Source of the DNA: Isotricha intestinalis
Lineage: Eukaryota > Ciliophora > Litostomatea > Vestibuliferida > Isotrichidae
NCBI GenBank assembly: GCA_023807065.1
Contig: JAJJLU010003780.1
Location: 1-31,705 of the forward strand
DNA: 31,705 nucleotides
Reading direction: 5' to 3'
The position numbers and the translations under genes are program-made. The notes under the pieces are model-generated. The model was not told where the DNA came from and made no database searches. It was given only the letters and a program-made list of their open reading frames with translations. This document shows positions 28,280-31,705 of this stretch, one piece after another. Numbering within the stretch: the first letter of the stretch is position 1; each line of letters starts with the position of its first letter.

Positions 28280-29290
28280 TTAATCAGAGTCATCAATAAT
28301 ATTTATAATTTGATTATTATTAAAATTAACTTCTCTTAATGTTTTCTTAAATGAATCTTCTTTAAAAACAATATAAGGTTGATTAATATAAATTCTAAAT
28401 TTTGTGGAATCTAATTCAGAAAATAATTCTTCTCCAAGACTAATTAAATAATTATATAAAGTTTCAATAGTATCATTTTTTAAAAAAGTTTTTTCTATAC
28501 ATTTTCCACTTGGAAAAATAAATTTGATATTAATAATATTATCTTCATTTATATTATCCCTACAATTAGTTGTATCATAATTATTAGAACCAAAAAATGA
28601 TTGTTCATTCTTACATAATTTACTTTTAATTTGTTTTAAATTTTCAATAAAAAATTTAGGAAAATCATATGATTCTCTTTTTCCATCAAAAACTGTTATA
28701 ATTGAATTTTTATTAAAACCTTTTTCTTTATTAATATTATGACAAAAAATTATTATTGGACATATTACATCTTCTTTTAACAATAATTTTATTTCAGAAT
28801 TTTTATATTCTTCTTTTATTATTGAACAATAATTTTCTATTTTAAAATTAATATATAAATTTGTTTTAATTACTTCAATTACTTCTTTTAATTTCTCAAT
28901 TGAATTATTATCATATAAAAAATATAAACACAATTTATTTTTTAAATTTATTTCTAAATCTTTTTTATTTATAACAGATGGAATTTCTTTAAATAATTTT
29001 TCTATTTCTTTTTTATCATCATTAATTAAAGTCTTACATAAATTAAAAGAAAGAAAATTAGAAAAATTAGGAATTATACTGAATTGTTTTTCTTCATTAA
29101 TTTCAATATTCGGTTCAATTTCTTTAATTTTATCTTCACAAGGATCAATATTATAATTATCAAAATATGCTTCAATTGCATTATCTAAATTATATAAATA
29201 TTTATTTAAAAATGCACTTGATATATTTTCATCTTTTTCATTTGTTATTTTCATAAATTTTTCCATCATCTTTTTTTCTGATGAAATCAT
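28280..29290 (-). CDS. UBX-domain protein (p97/Cdc48 adaptor-like)
   Basis: The 336-residue protein has an N-terminal UBA-like helical module (MEKFMKITNEKDENISSAFLNKYLYNLDNAIEAYFDNYN). A middle alpha/beta region follows that may be a UAS (thioredoxin-like) fold. The C terminus (about 250-336) is a UBX-type beta-grasp: INIKFIFPSGKCIEKTF, a helix with LYNYLISLGEE, and strands FRIYINQPYIVF and IINIID. The UBX FPR-loop is replaced by NQPY, so p97 binding may be weakened. UBA-UAS-UBX proteins link ubiquitinated clients to Cdc48/p97 in ER-associated or ribosomal degradation. The domain order fits FAF/UBXN7-like proteins, somewhat short. Confidence 0.65.
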   Translation of the reverse strand: MISSEKKMMEKFMKITNEKDENISSAFLNKYLYNLDNAIEAYFDNYNIDPCEDKIKEIEPNIEINEEKQFSIIPNFSNFLSFNLCKTLINDDKKEIEKLFKEIPSVINKKDLEINLKNKLCLYFLYDNNSIEKLKEVIEVIKTNLYINFKIENYCSIIKEEYKNSEIKLLLKEDVICPIIIFCHNINKEKGFNKNSIITVFDGKRESYDFPKFFIENLKQIKSKLCKNEQSFFGSNNYDTTNCRDNINEDNIINIKFIFPSGKCIEKTFLKNDTIETLYNYLISLGEELFSELDSTKFRIYINQPYIVFKEDSFKKTLREVNFNNNQIINIIDDSD

Positions 29291-29361
29291 TTTTAAATTT
29301 TAAATATAGGTTAAAATAAATATTTTAGTTCATTAATTTATTAATTTTTTTAACTATTTAT

Positions 29362-30345
29362 TTATTTTTCAATTATCATTTCATTGTTTAAATCATTTAT
29401 TTGAAAATTAAATGAAATTTCATCAAATAAATTATTATCCAAGATATTTTTCTCAAAAGTATTATTTATATTTTCAGTTTTATTATTATCCTCTTCTTTA
29501 TTTTCAACTTTTTCTTTATTTAAATTACCGTGAAATTCTAGAATATGTCTTTTTAAACTTGAATTATGAAAAAAAGTTTTATTACAAATATCACAATGAA
29601 AATTTTTAATTTTGAAATGAAAGGTTTTAATATGAGTTGACAAATTAAAATGAGTAGAATAAATTTTTTTACAATTATCATAAGGACATTTAAAAAAAAA
29701 TTTTTCTTTTTTATTTTTTTCTTCAATTTCTTGATTAATAATATCAATATCTAAATTATGATGAATTTTTTTAATATGTTCATCTAATTTACTTTGAGTT
29801 AAATAACTTTTATAACAATAAGGATAATAACATTTAATTTTTTCAACTTTTTCTTTATGTTCTCTTCTCTTATGTTTAAGTAATTTAATTTTTTTATGAA
29901 AAAATTCCCCACAAATTTCACATTTAAATTTAAATGGATTTATAATATGAATATTATTAATATGTGTTTTAAGATGATATTTAAAAGAAAATTTTTTATG
30001 GCAATAATTACATTCAAAAGGTGTTTTTTCTTCTTGATGAGTTATCATATGTCTATTTAAATGATCACTTCTTTTATAACTTTTATCACAAAATTTACAT
30101 TTATAATTTCTTAAACCTGAATGTAATTTATAATGTTTTTTTAAATTTTTTAAATTTCCTAATTTTTTACCACAAATATTACAAATTAAAGAATCTTCAT
30201 TATTTTCTTCTTCTAAATTTGTTGATTTATAAGAATTTGAATTAATGTTATTTGAAACGGAATTTTTTAAATTTTCTTCTATATTTGAAATATTTGTGAT
30301 TTTATTTTCATTTTCATGAAATGATAAATTGAAATTAATATCCAT
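29362..30345 (-). CDS. Seven-finger C2H2 zinc-finger protein, TFIIIA-like
   Basis: The 327-residue protein has seven C2H2 fingers at about residues 55-75, 83-103, 112-133, 142-163, 172-195, 220-243 and 251-272, for example CNICGKKLGNLKNLKKHYKLH and CPYDNCKKIYS...H. Fingers five and six have four residues between the Cys pair, and spacing varies as in TFIIIA, the 5S rRNA gene factor. The two flanks are acidic and Asn/Glu-rich, and the pattern of a long unbroken run fits a nucleic-acid-binding factor. TFIIIA usually has nine fingers, so identity is unproven. It is divergent from the RNase P-like subunit gene, separated by 553 bp. Confidence 0.75.
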   Translation of the reverse strand: MDINFNLSFHENENKITNISNIEENLKNSVSNNINSNSYKSTNLEEENNEDSLICNICGKKLGNLKNLKKHYKLHSGLRNYKCKFCDKSYKRSDHLNRHMITHQEEKTPFECNYCHKKFSFKYHLKTHINNIHIINPFKFKCEICGEFFHKKIKLLKHKRREHKEKVEKIKCYYPYCYKSYLTQSKLDEHIKKIHHNLDIDIINQEIEEKNKKEKFFFKCPYDNCKKIYSTHFNLSTHIKTFHFKIKNFHCDICNKTFFHNSSLKRHILEFHGNLNKEKVENKEEDNNKTENINNTFEKNILDNNLFDEISFNFQINDLNNEMIIEK

Positions 30346-30898
30346 TTCAAATAAATATAAATATTTTTTCCAAAAAATAATTAATTTAAAATAAAAAGAA
30401 TTAATCCTAAAAAAATAAAAATAATAATATATTTTATTAATTGATAAAGTATTTGAAAGAAATTAGATATTTAATAAATATTATCCAACATTTAAAGAAT
30501 AATCATAATAATAAGATAATATTTTCTTCAGAATCATAGTGCATTTAAAACTCATTATCAAATTTATTTACTAATAATTTTAAAAGTGAAAACTAATCTA
30601 GCAAAAAATTATTTAAGTAATTCAATGTCAGCAATAACTTCTTTTGACAATTTTATTAAAGGATTTGTTAATGTTATTCCTTAAAAATCCAATAATAATC
30701 AAATACAATATATTACATTTTCTCTTTTCAATATTTGAAATCATAGTGTTAATATTTTTTTAAGATAAAATGAATGAATAAGATATTAATAGATTTTAAT
30801 TTTCAACTAATTTTTTAAACTGTAAGAAAATATGTTATGAGTTTTATAAATGAATTTAAATATATTTTTTTTAATTATTTATTTTTAAATAGTTTTTA
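30346..30898. promoter_or_regulatory. 553-bp divergent region, with a coding-like relic
   Basis: The gap lies between the starts of the zinc-finger gene (-) and the Rpp21-like gene (+) and must hold both promoters. Bases 30520-30681 form a 54-codon open + frame without an identifiable start, ending at TAA (30682-30684). It includes an ATG at 30625 followed by only 19 codons (MSAITSFDNF...). The coding-like stretch is described separately. The other parts are A/T-rich with nothing to report. Confidence 0.35.
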
Positions 30899-31234
30899 AT
30901 GGGAAAAAAATCGACTGTTAATTTTAGAAATGATTTTTCTTTTAGAGATGGGGAAACTTTTCATAGAATGAATTATTTATTTAAAATAAGTGATTTTTTA
31001 TATGATAGAAATATAGCTTTATCAAAAAGTTTAATTTCAATGATGAAAGATATTTCTAAAAGAAATGCAATAAGAATTGACAAAAAATTTAAAAGATTAT
31101 TATGTAAAAAGTGTAATAATTTAATTTACAAAGATAAAAATTCAAAAATTGAATGTAAAAATATTTCTGGGAAATATTGTTTATTAATTAATTGTAGTTT
31201 GTGTCAAGAAAAAAGTAAAATTATTATCTTTTAA
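30899..31234 (+). CDS. Ribonuclease P subunit Rpp21/Rpr2-like
   Basis: The 111-residue protein matches the Rpr2/Rpp21/SNM1 family. An N-terminal helical segment (MNYLFKISDFLYDRNIALSKSLISMMKDISKRNAIRIDKKFKRLL) precedes a zinc ribbon of two CxxC pairs: CKKC at 69-72 and CSLC at 99-102. The linker is the usual NNLIYKDK plus short strands. In eukaryotes this subunit belongs to RNase P and RNase MRP, which process pre-tRNA and pre-rRNA. Its length is typical. It begins after an A/T-rich 5' gap, close behind the zinc-finger gene that may be TFIIIA. The stop TAA at 31232-31234 is followed by 471 bp without a clear gene. Confidence 0.75.
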   Translation: MGKKSTVNFRNDFSFRDGETFHRMNYLFKISDFLYDRNIALSKSLISMMKDISKRNAIRIDKKFKRLLCKKCNNLIYKDKNSKIECKNISGKYCLLINCSLCQEKSKIIIF

Positions 31235-31705
31235 ATTGAAATTTAATTTTTTTTTGAAATTATTTTTTCATTTCAAATTAACTCCATTAAAATCAATAAT
31301 TTTAAGATAAATTTTTGTTCCTCTTTTTTTAATTGAGAATAATTATTAATATTGAATTTATATTTTATACTATAAAGGCAGTAAAACTTTTAAAAATTTT
31401 CATTCTTTAAATAAATCAGGGTTAAATAAAATATTTAAATTTCCATTCTTCTCAATAAATTTCAAGTAATTTATATAAAAAATCAATTAAAAATAAAGAA
31501 GAATATTCATTTTATTTTTCTAAATTATTAATAAAATATAAATATTTCTTCTTAATATAATTTTTATTTTCATCATTAAATAGAAAAAAACTTTTTTCAA
31601 AATAAAATTTTTGTATAACGCAGAAAAACTATTTTTAACATTTTCAATTTATTACAATAATTTTTATTTTTTTTCTTATTTCTAAATATTTTTAATTCAT
31701 TTTTA
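31235..31705. other. 471-bp terminal region, coding-like relic on minus strand
   Basis: No complete gene is evident and there are no telomere repeats. On the minus strand, 31628 down to 31425 reads as protein-like with stops (see separate entry). The remainder is A/T-rich. Confidence 0.4.
31425..31628 (-). pseudogene. Coding-like minus-strand relic, unknown family
   Basis: The frame from 31628 reads through 38 codons (FFCVIQKF ... KKYLYFINNLEK), then TAA at 31512-31514. It continues with NEYSSLFLIDFLYKLLEIY, then TGA at 31452-31454, then EEWKFKYFI. An in-frame TAG (31629-31631) sits exactly upstream, where an AG acceptor could be. There is no GT in the 230 bases that would allow splicing past the stops. 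Alternative short frames follow toward 31258. It may be a decayed gene end or chance. No family is recognised. Confidence 0.25.

Noticed and set aside
1..31705. CRISPR arrays, tRNA, rRNA, telomere repeats
   Set aside because: No spaced direct repeats, no B-box-like GGTTCGAATCC, no rRNA-like stretch and no G/C-rich telomeric repeat were found on either strand.

Overview
The window reads as a very AT-rich, gene-dense piece of a protist nuclear genome, most likely from a ciliate. Every confident gene ends at TAA, TAG or TGA, and no in-frame stop interrupts a conserved domain, so the code looks standard. Much of the gene content is what one expects of a ciliated cell: SHIPPO/PG-rich repeats, MORN repeats, calmodulin-like and EF-hand proteins, p25-alpha-like domains and possible myristoyl/palmitoyl N termini. 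Low-complexity Asn/Lys-rich proteins, A-rich sequence before ATGs and tiny introns also fit. A standard code in such an AT-rich ciliate suggests a litostome such as an entodiniomorphid rumen ciliate. That placement is inference from composition and remembered biology; I saw no telomere repeat, rRNA or tRNA to anchor it.

Layout: about 21 protein genes alternate strands with short gaps (37 to about 700 bp). 1-6850: a left-truncated p25-alpha-like repeat protein (-), a kinase-kelch fusion (-), a SHIPPO-repeat protein (+) divergent from it by 37 bp, and a coiled-coil protein (-). 6900-10530: two unrecognised proteins and an EF-hand protein with a 38-nt intron and a short first exon. 10780-15620: a large Mon2-like helical-repeat protein (-) divergent from a UBC/RWD-like protein with an acidic tandem-repeat tail (+). 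15830-18490: thymidine kinase and a MORN protein (both -). 18650-25620: a run of + genes (possible TOG/HEAT protein, calmodulin-like, coiled-coil/PH-like, PH protein with lipidation signal, TPR co-chaperone-like), broken at 22682-23092 by what looks like a decayed LINE endonuclease. 26230-31240: START protein (-), basic orphan (+), UBX protein (-), seven-finger C2H2 protein resembling TFIIIA (-) and an Rpp21-like RNase P subunit (+).

Functionally the genes are mostly eukaryotic housekeeping (nucleotide salvage, tRNA/5S RNA maturation, p97 and chaperone adaptors, vesicle and lipid traffic) plus cytoskeleton/cilium structure and calcium signalling. There is no operon logic. Several neighbours share short divergent promoters, and others meet tail to tail with 47-117 bp between stops. 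I found no convincing new multi-gene system. The most unusual signals are the LINE relic, other stop-riddled coding-like stretches in intergenic DNA, the frame break in the first gene, and a lone GC-rich E2F-like site upstream of thymidine kinase.
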